Notes: generated by a model from the sequence alone, not told the origin. A stretch of DNA of 64,000 nucleotides from Bacteroidales bacterium KHT7 (GCA_900102385.1 FNBQ01000001.1:124001-188000); one strand, 5' to 3'. Numbered from the stretch's first letter, positions 54,795 through 64,000 are shown. Numbers and translations: made by a program.

Positions 54795-55772
54795 TTATTT
54801 TGTAACTCTCTTTATTATGGCATAGAAAAATGATACTAACAATGTTTTTTTTGTAATGTTATATTTTTCAAAGTTTCTTGCCCAAAAAAAGACATTCCAT
54901 AAACATACTGTCATATCTTTTATCAACTCCATTTTCTGCTTATACAAAAAACGTTGTTCAAGTCCTCCTTGTACCAACTTTAATATTTTTTTTTCAGTAT
55001 CAAAAAAATTATCTGGCACACTATCTTCTATATATTTACCATAATCCTTTAGAAAAGATACATACCATTTTTTTTCTAGATTCACGGCCTCTAATTTGCA
55101 ATCAGTTTTGCCAACAGAACTTATTGTATAACGATTCTGCCTATACTGAAAACATAAAGTTTGAGTATTTGCAACACCACCAAACTGTGCACATTTTACA
55201 GCTGTTATATCATCAGATGCCCAAGCAAGCGGAAACTTGATGAAACCACCAATTTCTTTTAACACAGGAACAGAAAAACAAAAATCTCCTATATATTGTC
55301 TATTTCTCCAATTCCACCTATTCCATAACAACGACATACAACTTTCCCATTCTGGCCTAGGGGATTGCAATTCATAAAAAGCTGATTTTTCATCTATTAT
55401 CTCAGTCCATGCATGATAAACTCCTAAATTAGGATGTTTTCTTATCAACTCTGCATACTCAGACAAACAATTAGGAAGTAATTTATCATCATCTCCCATA
55501 CATATTATATAGTTACCAGAACTATATTCTAAACATTTATTCCAATTATCAACAACATCAACAGCACCACAATTTTTTTCGTTTACATAATATTTAATTC
55601 TTTCATCTGAGTAAGAAGAAACTATTTCATCGATATTTTCAGGTGACGCATCATTAACTATTATTAACTCAAAATTAGTATAACTCTGAAGGAGTATACT
55701 ATCAATACATTCTTTTAGAAAGAATGATTTATATGTTGGAACAACTACAGAAAAAAGGATATCAGTTTTCAT
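54795..55772 (-). CDS. GT2 family glycosyltransferase
   Basis: 325 residues from the ATG at 55772; a longer frame to 55802 only adds residues in the overlap with the upstream gene. VVVPTYKSFFLKECIDSI, IIVNDASPENIDEI and the acidic ICMGDDDKLL are the GT-A donor and metal motifs. The C-terminal part has WASDDITAVKCAQFG and RYTISS. Adds a sugar in repeat-unit assembly. The start overlaps the end of the polymerase-like gene by 11 bases. Confidence 0.86.
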   Translation of the reverse strand: MKTDILFSVVVPTYKSFFLKECIDSILLQSYTNFELIIVNDASPENIDEIVSSYSDERIKYYVNEKNCGAVDVVDNWNKCLEYSSGNYIICMGDDDKLLPNCLSEYAELIRKHPNLGVYHAWTEIIDEKSAFYELQSPRPEWESCMSLLWNRWNWRNRQYIGDFCFSVPVLKEIGGFIKFPLAWASDDITAVKCAQFGGVANTQTLCFQYRQNRYTISSVGKTDCKLEAVNLEKKWYVSFLKDYGKYIEDSVPDNFFDTEKKILKLVQGGLEQRFLYKQKMELIKDMTVCLWNVFFWARNFEKYNITKKTLLVSFFYAIIKRVTK

Positions 55773-57078
55773 GCATTTTTTTTTTCTCATATAAAATTCC
55801 AAGAATACATCCTAATATAAGAGATGTAGGATATACACTTAACATTTCTCCAGTCATATTTGCAAACAAAATATAGACCAAACAAATTGTTATACCTAAA
55901 TTTGCCAAGAATAAATCAATTTTCCTAGCATTTATTAAATATAACAGAATCTGTATCCATACAACTAAATATAAAATATAGCCAACAAAACCTCGTTCCA
56001 ACAAATAAGAATATAGAACACTTTCCAGTCCTGCTAAGTCTTCGTCTACAGCATTTCCAGTTGACCAGCCCAAATCAATTCCGAAAAAATGGACACCACG
56101 TCCAAACAACATACTGTTATTAATATGTTTCATAACAGCCGCAAATTGTACAGAACGCATATCTACGGAACTTCCTGCATATTCATCACCTTGGACATCA
56201 CTAAACAAAAACATCAACTGATTAAATCGCTCTCTTACTACTGAGTTTGATTCATATGCAACAACACAAATCAATAGGAATATAGCAATTCTAAAAAAAA
56301 TTCTCTTATTAAACTTATACGTCAAATGAAAGAAAATGATCACACCTATAAATGTGCAAAAGAATACAGTTCTTGCACCACACATGATGACTCCAAACAA
56401 GCAACATAATAATAAAATAAAAAATAAATAAGATTTTAGCAATTTTCTCAAATAAGCATATAAATAAAGGTACAAAAGCATGCAACATATATATCCATAA
56501 TCAAAAGGATTGTTAAACATTGCCTGAACTCTAAATCGACCAGAATCTGTAAAATGATCACCAGAAAGAATACGAAAAGAATTCATATGACTTGTCATCT
56601 TTGTTACAAAAAGAGATTCATGATCTACCATATTAATCGCTCCAATCAATGTTAATATAAACACCGGTATAATAGAAAATCGAATCAAAGATCTTAAATG
56701 TTTCTCATTTTTTATAACAACAAAAGCGTATATTAATGCAAACTTTCTTAATAACAAATCTGATAAAACAAAATTATATGCACTTTTTACAGTATGAAGA
56801 TGTGGACTGAAAATAATAGCCAATATGGCGGATAAACAAAATATATAAAATATATTTCCAATAAAAGACTCCCTGATTTTTTTTAAATCCAACGCCTTAT
56901 TGGGAATTTCTGACAATACAAAAAAAACGACTAAAAAAAAAACGCCTGGTTTATCAAAAAGATCAACTAATGTTAAATTTATAGAGTAAATAAGCAACAA
57001 TGCTATTTTTCTTTCACGGGATATAAAGAACATTGATAATCCCATAAGAACAACTATAAATCTCAAGAATATAACCAT
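55762..57078 (-). CDS. O-antigen polymerase/ligase-like membrane protein (Wzy)
   Basis: 438 residues with about twelve hydrophobic helices. Between helices lies a long periplasmic-type loop (about residues 290-345) containing SVVRERFNQLMFLFSD, GSSVDMRSVQF and FGRGVHFFGIDLGWSTGNA, the layout of Wzy/WaaL-family loops with R and G-R-G positions. First gene of the large minus-strand operon. Joins or transfers repeat units at the periplasmic face. Whether it polymerises or ligates is not readable. Confidence 0.8.
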   Translation of the reverse strand: MVIFLRFIVVLMGLSMFFISRERKIALLLIYSINLTLVDLFDKPGVFFLVVFFVLSEIPNKALDLKKIRESFIGNIFYIFCLSAILAIIFSPHLHTVKSAYNFVLSDLLLRKFALIYAFVVIKNEKHLRSLIRFSIIPVFILTLIGAINMVDHESLFVTKMTSHMNSFRILSGDHFTDSGRFRVQAMFNNPFDYGYICCMLLYLYLYAYLRKLLKSYLFFILLLCCLFGVIMCGARTVFFCTFIGVIIFFHLTYKFNKRIFFRIAIFLLICVVAYESNSVVRERFNQLMFLFSDVQGDEYAGSSVDMRSVQFAAVMKHINNSMLFGRGVHFFGIDLGWSTGNAVDEDLAGLESVLYSYLLERGFVGYILYLVVWIQILLYLINARKIDLFLANLGITICLVYILFANMTGEMLSVYPTSLILGCILGILYEKKKMHEN

Positions 57079-57516
57079 AGCATTTTACCCTAACAAACAA
57101 TTCAACACCTAAACCTACCCTAATATTTTCACAAAAACAAATATTGCTAAATAATCATAAAACAAATTATATATAAACAGCGTTCTATTTGTATACTAGA
57201 AAACGAAATATTTATTTGCTATGCGTTTTCTCCAATTTCTTTATCAAACGAGTATAGATAATCGCAAAAATTTAGATATTATTTTCCTCAATCTAAAAAT
57301 TCCTACAATTTTCTTATAATTATAATAAGAACGTAATGCCCACATGCAACTCCTAAACACAGGCAATAAAATAGGGTCACCACAGTATTGCTACAATGGA
57401 GTCAACAAGTTTATCATAAATATATGTGAGGGAAAACGCCTTATTCATGTACTTATTTAAAGCGACACATCATTCAAAAAAAGCAAAAACATCCCTCCTA
57501 GGATTTTCAGTTTATG
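57079..57516 (-). other. Long 5' leader or remnant region of the large operon
   Basis: About 430 bases lie between the proposed promoter and the first ATG. AT-rich, with no known leader motif recognised. One 48-codon minus frame (57390-57244) reads plausibly (starts QYCGDPILLPVFRSCMWALR and ends SILV then stop) and may be the relic of a former first gene; family not recognised. Confidence 0.4.
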
Positions 57517-57547
57517 CAAAAATACAGTAAAATCTGTAATATGCAAA
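57517..57547 (-). promoter_or_regulatory. Candidate promoter of the large polysaccharide operon
   Basis: On the minus strand TTTG (57547-57544), 19 bases, TATTTTTG (57524-57517). The -33 element coincides with the T tail of the tRNA-Phe terminator. Confidence 0.45.
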
Positions 57548-57580
57548 AAAAAGGCTAAAGAATTAGATTCTTTAGCCTTT
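57543..57580 (-). terminator. Intrinsic terminator of tRNA-Phe
   Basis: Perfect 14-bp stem (57580-57567 with 57563-57550, loop of 3) followed by a T run on the minus strand, 6 bases past the tRNA. Confidence 0.88.
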
Positions 57581-57585
57581 CAAAG

Positions 57586-57658
57586 TGGTGCCACCAGGAA
57601 TCGAACCGGGGACACAAGGATTTTCAGTCCTTTGCTCTACCAACTGAGCTATGGCACC
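57586..57658 (-). tRNA. tRNA-Phe (anticodon GAA)
   Basis: 73 bases on the minus strand. Acceptor GGTGCCA/TGGCACC with discriminator A, anticodon stem AAGGA/TCCTT with loop CTGAAAA (anticodon GAA), T-loop GTTCGATTC. CCA not encoded. Confidence 0.97.
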
Positions 57659-57675
57659 TTGCTGTTTTGCGGGTG

Positions 57676-57706
57676 CAAAGATATGTAAAAAAAACTATTC
57701 TGCAAA
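57676..57706 (-). promoter_or_regulatory. Promoter of tRNA-Phe
   Basis: On the minus strand TTTG (57706-57703), 19 bases, TATCTTTG (57683-57676): exact Bacteroidetes consensus, about 18 bases before the tRNA. Confidence 0.82.
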
Positions 57707-57769
57707 ATTTTCCAACGAAATCTTAACATATAACCGTAAAAAAACTTTCCTTGCATAGGTTATACGCTG

Positions 57770-60097
57770 TTAGAACGGATAACCTATGGCGAAGTGGAAG
57801 TTAGTCATATCCTTTAGTTTACGAATGTTGAAGTAGCCGCTCTTGCCTGTATCATACGGTGCATGAAGGCCGAAACCAAGATCGAGGCGGATGACAAGAA
57901 ACTCCATATCGTAGCGGAGACCGAAGCCGGCATCGGTTGCAATCTGGTCGAGAAGGTTGCTTCCGCTGAACTTTGAGCCGGGACGCTCGGAGTCGCTGCG
58001 GATAGACCAAATGTTTCCGGCATCGAAGAACAGAGCGCCGTAAAGACTTCCGACGATGTTTGGACGCCATTCGAGATTCATCTCAAGTTTGATGTCGCCA
58101 GTCTGGTCGATGTACGAATACTTGTTTCGCGTTGCCGGATGGAAACTTCCCGGTCCGAGAGTACGAACCGTGAATCCGCGGAGGCTGTTGGCTCCTCCGG
58201 TGTAGAATTGCTGACTATATGGTGCTTCGGAACTGTTTCCGTAGGCGTAGATAATTCCACCGTAGAGTCGGAATACAAACTTGTCTTTGTCGTTCAGATT
58301 CCATGTGCGGCGGGCATCGCTCGTAATCTTAATATACTGGGCATAAGGATTATTGAAAAGCGTCTTGCCCTGTCGAGAATACGAATCGCCCTTGCACAGA
58401 CGAACTGTCGAGATAATATTTCCAGCCTCAGCAATGGTGTTTTCCCAATAGAAATGCTTGCTGCGGTGAGTCTTGCACGCATCGTCGTATGTGTAAGTAT
58501 AACTCATCTCAGGAATGAGTTGGTCTTTCATGCTCATTGCCAAAGCCGGATTGGCGGCTGTGATGGCATCGAACTGCTCGGTTGTTGAGACGAGGCGGTT
58601 AAACACAAGGCTGAACGGTGTGAAAGTATGCTTTCGCGTTCTGCTCTGCGTAAAACTGAATTTTACGCCGCCACCGAACGACAGCATCTTGAAGAAGCCT
58701 GCACGATTCAGCATATTTGCGTGAATCTCGTAACTTGTCGTTCCCGGATAAGTGAAATGACGGCGCATGTATCTTCTGAATCCCGGAACCATAAGTCGCG
58801 GATAGTCGAGTTGTATTTTCCCACCAAACTCGTACGAATTGATGCGGTCGGCTCCTTGTCCGTCAACATCCTGAGTCTGCCATTCGTACGAGCCGTTAAC
58901 CCTGAACGAAAGCCGCTCGCCTCCTCTGAATACATTTCGCTTGGTTACTCCGAGTTCGAATCCCGGACCAACCTGTCCGTTGCTCTTCTGAACAACATTC
59001 AGGTTGAGGTCGCCGTCGAGGAGCTTATCCATCGTGGCATTAACAACGAGATTCATAGTGTCGCACGATTCGAGCGTGTCGGTTGGCTCGCACTTGAACT
59101 CGAGCGAACTGAAAATGCCGAGTCCGTTGATGTGCTGCATCGCCGCGTTCTGCTTCTCTTCTGAATACAACTCACCTTTCTTTATATTAAGGTTGCGGTT
59201 GAGAACGCCCATTCGCAAAGGCGATTTCTTTCCCGAGAATTTTACGATTGTTCCGCTTCGGCGCGACTTCAGACTGTCAGAAAGCACATCGCGGGCATTT
59301 TTTTTCAGATTGATTTTCACGTTCCCAATATACCACGGATGCTGGGCGTTCTGCGGAAGGAACGGAATCGGCTCGATTTTCATCTGCACCGAATCTTTTT
59401 TCATAACCGTGTCGGCACGATAAGCGATGTAGTCGGGACGGAAATAGTAATATCCGTTGTTGCGCAGAAGCGTTGCTATTCGCGTGCGTTCCTCGTCGAG
59501 ACTCAAAACGCTGAAAGCCTCACCCTTCTGTAGCACGCGCTCCTTTTCGGTTGCCTTTATCAGACTGTCGGCCGTATTTGGGAACGGACGATATTCTATT
59601 GAGTCGAGACAATAGAGCGGTCCGAATCTCACGATATAATCGATTTTTGCCTTCCGCTCGCTCGTCTTAATGATGTCGTAGTCAACCTTTCCGCGAAAAT
59701 ATCCCCAGTTGTGAAGAGTGTTTGTGGCAACGAGCGCACGCGTCTTCGGAACGACATTCGAGATGTAAGTTGGCGATGTGGCGAAAGCGTTGAACATCCA
59801 TTTTCCGAACAATGTGTTCTGATGATTTACCCACGCATTGTATGTCCACAGACCGATGCGCAGTGGCGAGCGCAACGACGAACTTCCCATCAGCGAGCCG
59901 TTTGGAGCGTATGCCAGGGCGGCATCAAGTTCTATCATCATCTCGTCGTAGTGCGGACCTGTTCCCTTGTCCTCATACTTAATCTTTCGGATTCCGGTAT
60001 AGAGGGTTTCATTCTCGGCAATATTCTTTGTCTCCGAACATGCCGTGAAACCAATCATTACCATTATTATATATATATAATATTTCTTCATTGTCAT
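57770..60097 (-). CDS. tamL: TamL-type outer-membrane lipoprotein of the Omp85/BamA superfamily
   Basis: 775 residues. The start MKKYYIYIIMVMIGFTAC ends in a lipobox, so the mature protein is a lipoprotein, the hallmark of the Bacteroidetes TamA relative called TamL. POTRA-like segments occupy about 30-390 (IRKIKYEDKG, YFRGKVDYDI, YYFRPDYIAYRADT) and the C-terminal half is a 16-strand-type barrel with the Omp85 RGF motif (GANSLRGFTVRTLGPGS) and terminal strand ending FHFAIGYPF. Pairs with TamB, whose gene stops one base before this one starts. Helps in insertion or lipid/protein transport at the outer membrane. A second ATG two codons in is equally possible as start. Confidence 0.9.
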   Translation of the reverse strand: MTMKKYYIYIIMVMIGFTACSETKNIAENETLYTGIRKIKYEDKGTGPHYDEMMIELDAALAYAPNGSLMGSSSLRSPLRIGLWTYNAWVNHQNTLFGKWMFNAFATSPTYISNVVPKTRALVATNTLHNWGYFRGKVDYDIIKTSERKAKIDYIVRFGPLYCLDSIEYRPFPNTADSLIKATEKERVLQKGEAFSVLSLDEERTRIATLLRNNGYYYFRPDYIAYRADTVMKKDSVQMKIEPIPFLPQNAQHPWYIGNVKINLKKNARDVLSDSLKSRRSGTIVKFSGKKSPLRMGVLNRNLNIKKGELYSEEKQNAAMQHINGLGIFSSLEFKCEPTDTLESCDTMNLVVNATMDKLLDGDLNLNVVQKSNGQVGPGFELGVTKRNVFRGGERLSFRVNGSYEWQTQDVDGQGADRINSYEFGGKIQLDYPRLMVPGFRRYMRRHFTYPGTTSYEIHANMLNRAGFFKMLSFGGGVKFSFTQSRTRKHTFTPFSLVFNRLVSTTEQFDAITAANPALAMSMKDQLIPEMSYTYTYDDACKTHRSKHFYWENTIAEAGNIISTVRLCKGDSYSRQGKTLFNNPYAQYIKITSDARRTWNLNDKDKFVFRLYGGIIYAYGNSSEAPYSQQFYTGGANSLRGFTVRTLGPGSFHPATRNKYSYIDQTGDIKLEMNLEWRPNIVGSLYGALFFDAGNIWSIRSDSERPGSKFSGSNLLDQIATDAGFGLRYDMEFLVIRLDLGFGLHAPYDTGKSGYFNIRKLKDMTNFHFAIGYPF

Positions 60098-63000
60098 TTA
60101 TTTTTTCTCGGCTTCATTCTGTTCCTCTTCCTTCTTTATTGCAGCTGGCTTCGGCTCTTCAGAGGCTGAAGGCTCGTTTCGCCGCATCTGCTGAGAGCCG
60201 TTTGGCTGCTGACGCTGAGGCATCGGAGCGTTCTTCTTTGTGTTCTTGAAGATGAACAGTTCGCTGAACTTATCCATCTTCTTGCGGAGCACAAGACCCG
60301 CGCCATTCTCTGTCAACTGTCCTTCGAGCATATTGTCGTAAACTTGGTCGTGGAACAGGCGGACGACTCGCGTGCCCGAATTGTCGAGACGATACTCGAT
60401 AGCCACATCGTCTATGAACGACTGTCCAGCATCGGTATTGTTGTCCGACGAGATTTTTCCGCCGATCACGATACTCACGCGGTTATTCCAGAATCGCTTT
60501 GCAAAACGGAACGAATAGTCGGTGTGCATCTGTCCGTCGGCTCCGGTGTGGTCTTCCATTCCGAGGCTGATATCCATTGTCTGCAAGGCGTTGCCGGCAA
60601 TGTTGTTTATCTCACTCTGCAAGAAACTGTTCATCGCATTGCTCATAGAGAAGTTGCTGTTGTTGCCCTCGGCAAGATAGAGTCCGGTTGCAAGCATTGA
60701 TACAGCCAGTTTTCCGCGCTGCGCACTTGTCATGGCATTGAGTTCGTTCTGAACGGCATTATCTTCGGGAGCGGCAAGAGTAAACTCGAGTCCCATGTTT
60801 TCGAGGGTATTTGTAACCTTAACACCCACATCGAAGGCAACCGAACGAGGTGTCTCGCCATCGGTAACCGTCGCCTTTACTCGCTCGGTTGCCATGAAGT
60901 AAAGGGTTGGATTGAACACATCACCCGTCCACTCAATGTAACTGCCGTTCTGGATTGTGAACGTCTTGAGCGGAATTACAGGCAGAGCATATTTCATCTC
61001 GCCGTTGTTCAGCGTGTAGCGTCCTGTAAGTATCATCTGTCCTTGCGGAGTGTACTGGAACACGAGGTTTCCGCCGCCTTCGAGATTGATGTAACTCTGG
61101 CGGTCGGCACTAATGTCGCACTTAATCTGCGCGCCTTGCTCCATCTGGATGTTCAGAAGCATGTCCATACCAAAGATTGTGGCATCTTCCTCGATAATCT
61201 TCTTGCCCGAACTTGTGTCGCTGAAATCCTCGAACACAACCAAGTCGGCAAGTCGGTCTTCGACGGTGAGAGGCGTGTCGCGAAGAACGTATGTTACATC
61301 GGTATTTCCCTGAACATTGAGATATCCGCGGACAACGAGGTCGTTTATAACGCCTTTGACAGAGCAGAAGAAATCGACAACCACCTTGCCGTAGACCATC
61401 GAATTGATGTTTCGCTTGGCACTTACGAGAGTGAAGTTTCGTGCTCCCATTCGCATGTTTACGCGAATCTTGTCGGTACGCACAAAGTTGATGTCACCGT
61501 TAATCTTAAACGGATTCTTGTCGAACGAATATACATTGAAGTCTTCGAACTTCATAACGCTGTTCTCGATTTTCACCGGTGTATCGTCGAACTTGAAGTT
61601 GAAACCGTACAATGCCGATGACAAGGTTGCCTTGTTCAGTTCGACAGAGCCGTTTACAATCGGGCGATTCAGGTTTCCGGTTATATCGAGCGAGCCGCCG
61701 CATGTGCCATCGAACGCGCACATGTGGTCTGGAATGAATCCATTTACGATACTGAGCGGGAACTTGTAGAAACGGGCCGTCAAATCAAGGTCGCCAGCCT
61801 CAGTGTTGTAGTAAGTTCCCTTGACTGTGGCAACCTCAACGCCGTCCTTCATCATTCTGCCGTCAACATAATGTCCGTCCTCGCCTTTTGGCAGATAAAC
61901 GAATTCGGCACCGATGTTTCCGATAGGACATTCTTCGTATGTCATATTATGAACGTCGATATCGCTTGCCACAGAGAAATCGGTCTCGCTGTTGACCATT
62001 GCGTGGAACGAGCCGTTGAAATCGCCAGTTACATAAGGGCAATACGGAATTGACGAGGTGATGTCGCCAAGTTGCAAATGACTGACATCGAGCGTCAAAT
62101 CTTGCCAATATTCGCTGTCGGGCGTTGAATAGAGTTTCAGACCGGTTCCGTCATCGGCAAGGAGTTCGACTTTGGCATCGACATGATATCTTTCGCCTGA
62201 AATGAGGATGAAGTTATCGTCGTTCAGTTTAAACTCGCGATAGCCGAGCGTCGGATGCGACGGATAGAAGTTTATAAGATAGCCGTTCTCTACTACCCCA
62301 ACCTGCGCACCGAGTTTTATGGCGAGTTTGTCTTTGTCGTCGTAGAGCGCGACGAGGGCTTTCGCTCCGTTCTCTACCATCTCGCCATCGAGCTTCGCCT
62401 TGAAGACGAACTGTTTGTTCTTCGGACCGTTTTCGACAAGTCCGCGGAACTTGATGCTCGTTGTGTCTTGCGAAACCACAAGGCGAACAGTATCAATCTG
62501 CATACTGTCGGCATCTATCGAGTAGATGTGCATCTTGCCGTTCAAACCCTTTTCGGGCGAAGTATTCATTCTTATTCTGAAATCGCCGAAACTGTAGCCG
62601 TTGATAGCAAGCAGGTTCGAAACCGGATTATTGTTACCCATCTCGAGTTTCAAGTCCATCAGAGGCATTGCGCGGCGAAGTTCGTTTTGGTCGATACGCT
62701 TCTTTTCGAGCTGGTCGCTGATAATCTCGCCGAGTTTCATACATTGGTCTGAAAGCGCCATCAATCCGCCGCTGACGTGCATTCCGAGTTTCATGTCGCC
62801 CGAAGAAGCCGAAGCATAAGTTGTGTCGGCATCGGCGTAGGCATTTAAAATGAAATCTTGCGGATAGTACGATGTTTTTTCGGTATTGATGTACATATCG
62901 TTTACCGAAGCCTGAAGTTGATACATGTCCTTCATGTCGGTAGAAGCACTGGCTTTCAGTTTCATTCCGGCATCGAGAGGGTCTTCGACAACATCCATTG

Positions 63001-64000
63001 CAAGAAAATCGACTTTTCGCAAATCAACGTCCATATCTGCCGATACGAAATCCTTTTTCAAATCGCCCTCGGCATTGGCTTTCATGGCGATAAGTTTGTT
63101 GTCGGTATCGGCCGAAACCTTGTAATGATTGTTGGCGTATGTTGCGTTGAAATTAATCTTGTCGAGATGATATTTGTCGTAGTGCAACTTACTGATATGC
63201 GCCTTTGCCTCGGCATGAGTGGCAGCCGAATAAACGTCTGTGCCCTTTCCGCGAGCCTCAACGTTGCCCGAGAAGGTGTACATCGCCTCTTTTGGCATGA
63301 AGTGATGAACGTTTATGTCCTTTATGTCGAGGTTTGCTGTGTACGATTCGCTCTTGCCGTTATAAAGTGCATCGAAGGTGGCTCTTCCGCCGCCCTCGGT
63401 AAACACTCCCTTGGCATTATACGATTCTGTAGCCATATCGGCGGTGGCATGGGCATCGAGCGTCATGCCGTCGGGCAGATTGTAGTCGCCCATCACGTCG
63501 GGCATAATGGCTGAAATCCATTTCAGATTTCCGGTCGTCGCCGTCATCTCGGCATCGGCATACATTTTTTCAGGCTCCATCACATTTCTGATGTGAGACT
63601 TTCCCTTTGCCTCCAAGCAGCCTTTCATGTTGGCATAGATGCCCGTGATGTCCATTGCATCGGCATTTCCGTCAACATTTGCACGAAGGTTGAACGGCAC
63701 GTTGGGATAATGCCGCGCCACGTTTTCAGGCAGATTCTCGCCTGCCAATGTTATGACATCCTGCTTTCCGAGGCTTGCCCTGAAGCGCGCGTACATTCTG
63801 CCTCCCGAACCCTTCTCGAACGAATTCAGGTCGAAGTCGACGATGGCATCGCCGTACGAATCGGGCGTGCGGAACATAGCCTCGGGCAGATGTATTGATG
63901 TCGAATCCATCCAGAACTTGCACATCAGCGAGTCCATCTTGAGTCCCGAACGTTCGCTGAACGAGCATCGCGAAACATTCAGAGCCGTGCGGCGCGGATT
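60098..64000 (-). CDS. tamB: TamB-family translocation/assembly protein, 5' end cut off by window
   Basis: Very large protein; at least 1300 codons are visible and the frame stays open through the right edge with no stop, so the true start lies beyond 64000. Long series of TamB beta-taco repeats (AKGKSHI, DADTTYASASSGDMKLG, DLTARFYKFPLSIVNG), and a C-terminal DUF490 domain of about residues 1000-1180 with the LTGRYTLNNGEMKYALPVIPLKTFTI and FTLAAPEDNAVQNELNAMTSAQRGK blocks. The C-terminal tail (about 1240-1279) is proline- and glutamate-rich, low complexity. TamB spans the periplasm with TamA/TamL and carries lipids or proteins to the outer membrane. Operon with TamL (adjacent, stop 1 base before the next start). 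Confidence 0.93.
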   Translation of the reverse strand, partial: NPRRTALNVSRCSFSERSGLKMDSLMCKFWMDSTSIHLPEAMFRTPDSYGDAIVDFDLNSFEKGSGGRMYARFRASLGKQDVITLAGENLPENVARHYPNVPFNLRANVDGNADAMDITGIYANMKGCLEAKGKSHIRNVMEPEKMYADAEMTATTGNLKWISAIMPDVMGDYNLPDGMTLDAHATADMATESYNAKGVFTEGGGRATFDALYNGKSESYTANLDIKDINVHHFMPKEAMYTFSGNVEARGKGTDVYSAATHAEAKAHISKLHYDKYHLDKINFNATYANNHYKVSADTDNKLIAMKANAEGDLKKDFVSADMDVDLRKVDFLAMDVVEDPLDAGMKLKASASTDMKDMYQLQASVNDMYINTEKTSYYPQDFILNAYADADTTYASASSGDMKLGMHVSGGLMALSDQCMKLGEIISDQLEKKRIDQNELRRAMPLMDLKLEMGNNNPVSNLLAINGYSFGDFRIRMNTSPEKGLNGKMHIYSIDADSMQIDTVRLVVSQDTTSIKFRGLVENGPKNKQFVFKAKLDGEMVENGAKALVALYDDKDKLAIKLGAQVGVVENGYLINFYPSHPTLGYREFKLNDDNFILISGERYHVDAKVELLADDGTGLKLYSTPDSEYWQDLTLDVSHLQLGDITSSIPYCPYVTGDFNGSFHAMVNSETDFSVASDIDVHNMTYEECPIGNIGAEFVYLPKGEDGHYVDGRMMKDGVEVATVKGTYYNTEAGDLDLTARFYKFPLSIVNGFIPDHMCAFDGTCGGSLDITGNLNRPIVNGSVELNKATLSSALYGFNFKFDDTPVKIENSVMKFEDFNVYSFDKNPFKINGDINFVRTDKIRVNMRMGARNFTLVSAKRNINSMVYGKVVVDFFCSVKGVINDLVVRGYLNVQGNTDVTYVLRDTPLTVEDRLADLVVFEDFSDTSSGKKIIEEDATIFGMDMLLNIQMEQGAQIKCDISADRQSYINLEGGGNLVFQYTPQGQMILTGRYTLNNGEMKYALPVIPLKTFTIQNGSYIEWTGDVFNPTLYFMATERVKATVTDGETPRSVAFDVGVKVTNTLENMGLEFTLAAPEDNAVQNELNAMTSAQRGKLAVSMLATGLYLAEGNNSNFSMSNAMNSFLQSEINNIAGNALQTMDISLGMEDHTGADGQMHTDYSFRFAKRFWNNRVSIVIGGKISSDNNTDAGQSFIDDVAIEYRLDNSGTRVVRLFHDQVYDNMLEGQLTENGAGLVLRKKMDKFSELFIFKNTKKNAPMPQRQQPNGSQQMRRNEPSASEEPKPAAIKKEEEQNEAEKK

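Noticed and set aside
57586-57658. tRNA-Phe as an attachment site
   Set aside because: No duplicated 3' tRNA fragment or integrase found in flanks.
61043-61621. Plus-strand frame of 192 codons opposite tamB
   Set aside because: Antisense to conserved TamB repeats; no start or promoter support.

Overview
The window looks like a chromosomal segment of a Bacteroidales bacterium (Prevotella/Bacteroides type). Evidence: the tmRNA encodes a tag ending GENNYALAA, typical of Bacteroidetes; promoters fit the Bacteroidetes pattern TTTG-N19-TAnnTTTG (seen intact in front of several genes and of both tRNA-type RNAs); envelope genes include a lipoprotein-type TamA (TamL) next to TamB, and SLBB-type polysaccharide export proteins. 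No species is claimed.

Layout. 1-5.6 kb: end of one polysaccharide locus, with a partial Wzy-like gene and a Wzz-like gene on the minus strand and, divergently, a Wza-like SLBB export protein and a WecA/MraY-type initiating transferase. 5.6-18.3 kb: a complete Wzx/Wzy polysaccharide operon on the minus strand, read as Wza-like, Wzz-like, Wzx, two acetyltransferases, sugar epimerase, glycosyltransferase, EpsG-like polymerase, three glycosyltransferases, ending at a perfect bidirectional terminator. 18.4-18.85 kb: tmRNA. 19.3-23.3 kb: a minus-strand group of three secreted proteins (leucine-rich-repeat protein plus two paralogues of an unnamed family). 23.5-24.3 kb: pyridoxal/pyridoxamine kinase. 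24.6-31.0 kb: a type I restriction-modification operon hsdM-hsdS-rhuM-hsdR, preceded by a strongly structured RNA-like element with its own terminator. 31.0-35.2 kb: sugar nucleotidyltransferase and a large secreted beta-helix protein. 35.8 kb: tRNA-Asp, followed by a small inverted-repeat (MITE-like) element and a 76-residue ORF. 36.5-57.1 kb: a second, large, AT-rich polysaccharide operon on the minus strand, read from a Wzy/O-antigen-ligase-like protein at 57.1 kb to a GtrB-like glycosyltransferase at 36.5 kb. It holds rfbF/rfbG for CDP-4-keto-6-deoxyglucose, a ThDP enzyme, several SDRs, a glycosyltransferase/4Fe-4S FrhB-like fusion, a pyruvyltransferase, and two damaged genes. 57.6 kb: tRNA-Phe. 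57.8-64 kb: TamL and a partial TamB.

How it works together. The two polysaccharide operons would make undecaprenyl-linked repeat units. The first has its own initiating transferase, flippase, polymerase, chain-length regulator and outer-membrane exporter. The second carries a polymerase/ligase but no visible flippase or exporter, so it must borrow them. The rfbF-rfbG-ThDP enzyme-SDR block, without the usual RfbH dehydratase, suggests a branched or otherwise modified CDP-6-deoxy sugar. The restriction system, MITE-like element, damaged genes and abrupt composition changes mark this as an accessory, recombining region between conserved RNA genes.

Most promising leads: the structured RNA ahead of hsdM, the GT2-FrhB fusion, the RfbH-less CDP-sugar block, and the uncharacterised secreted paralogue pair.
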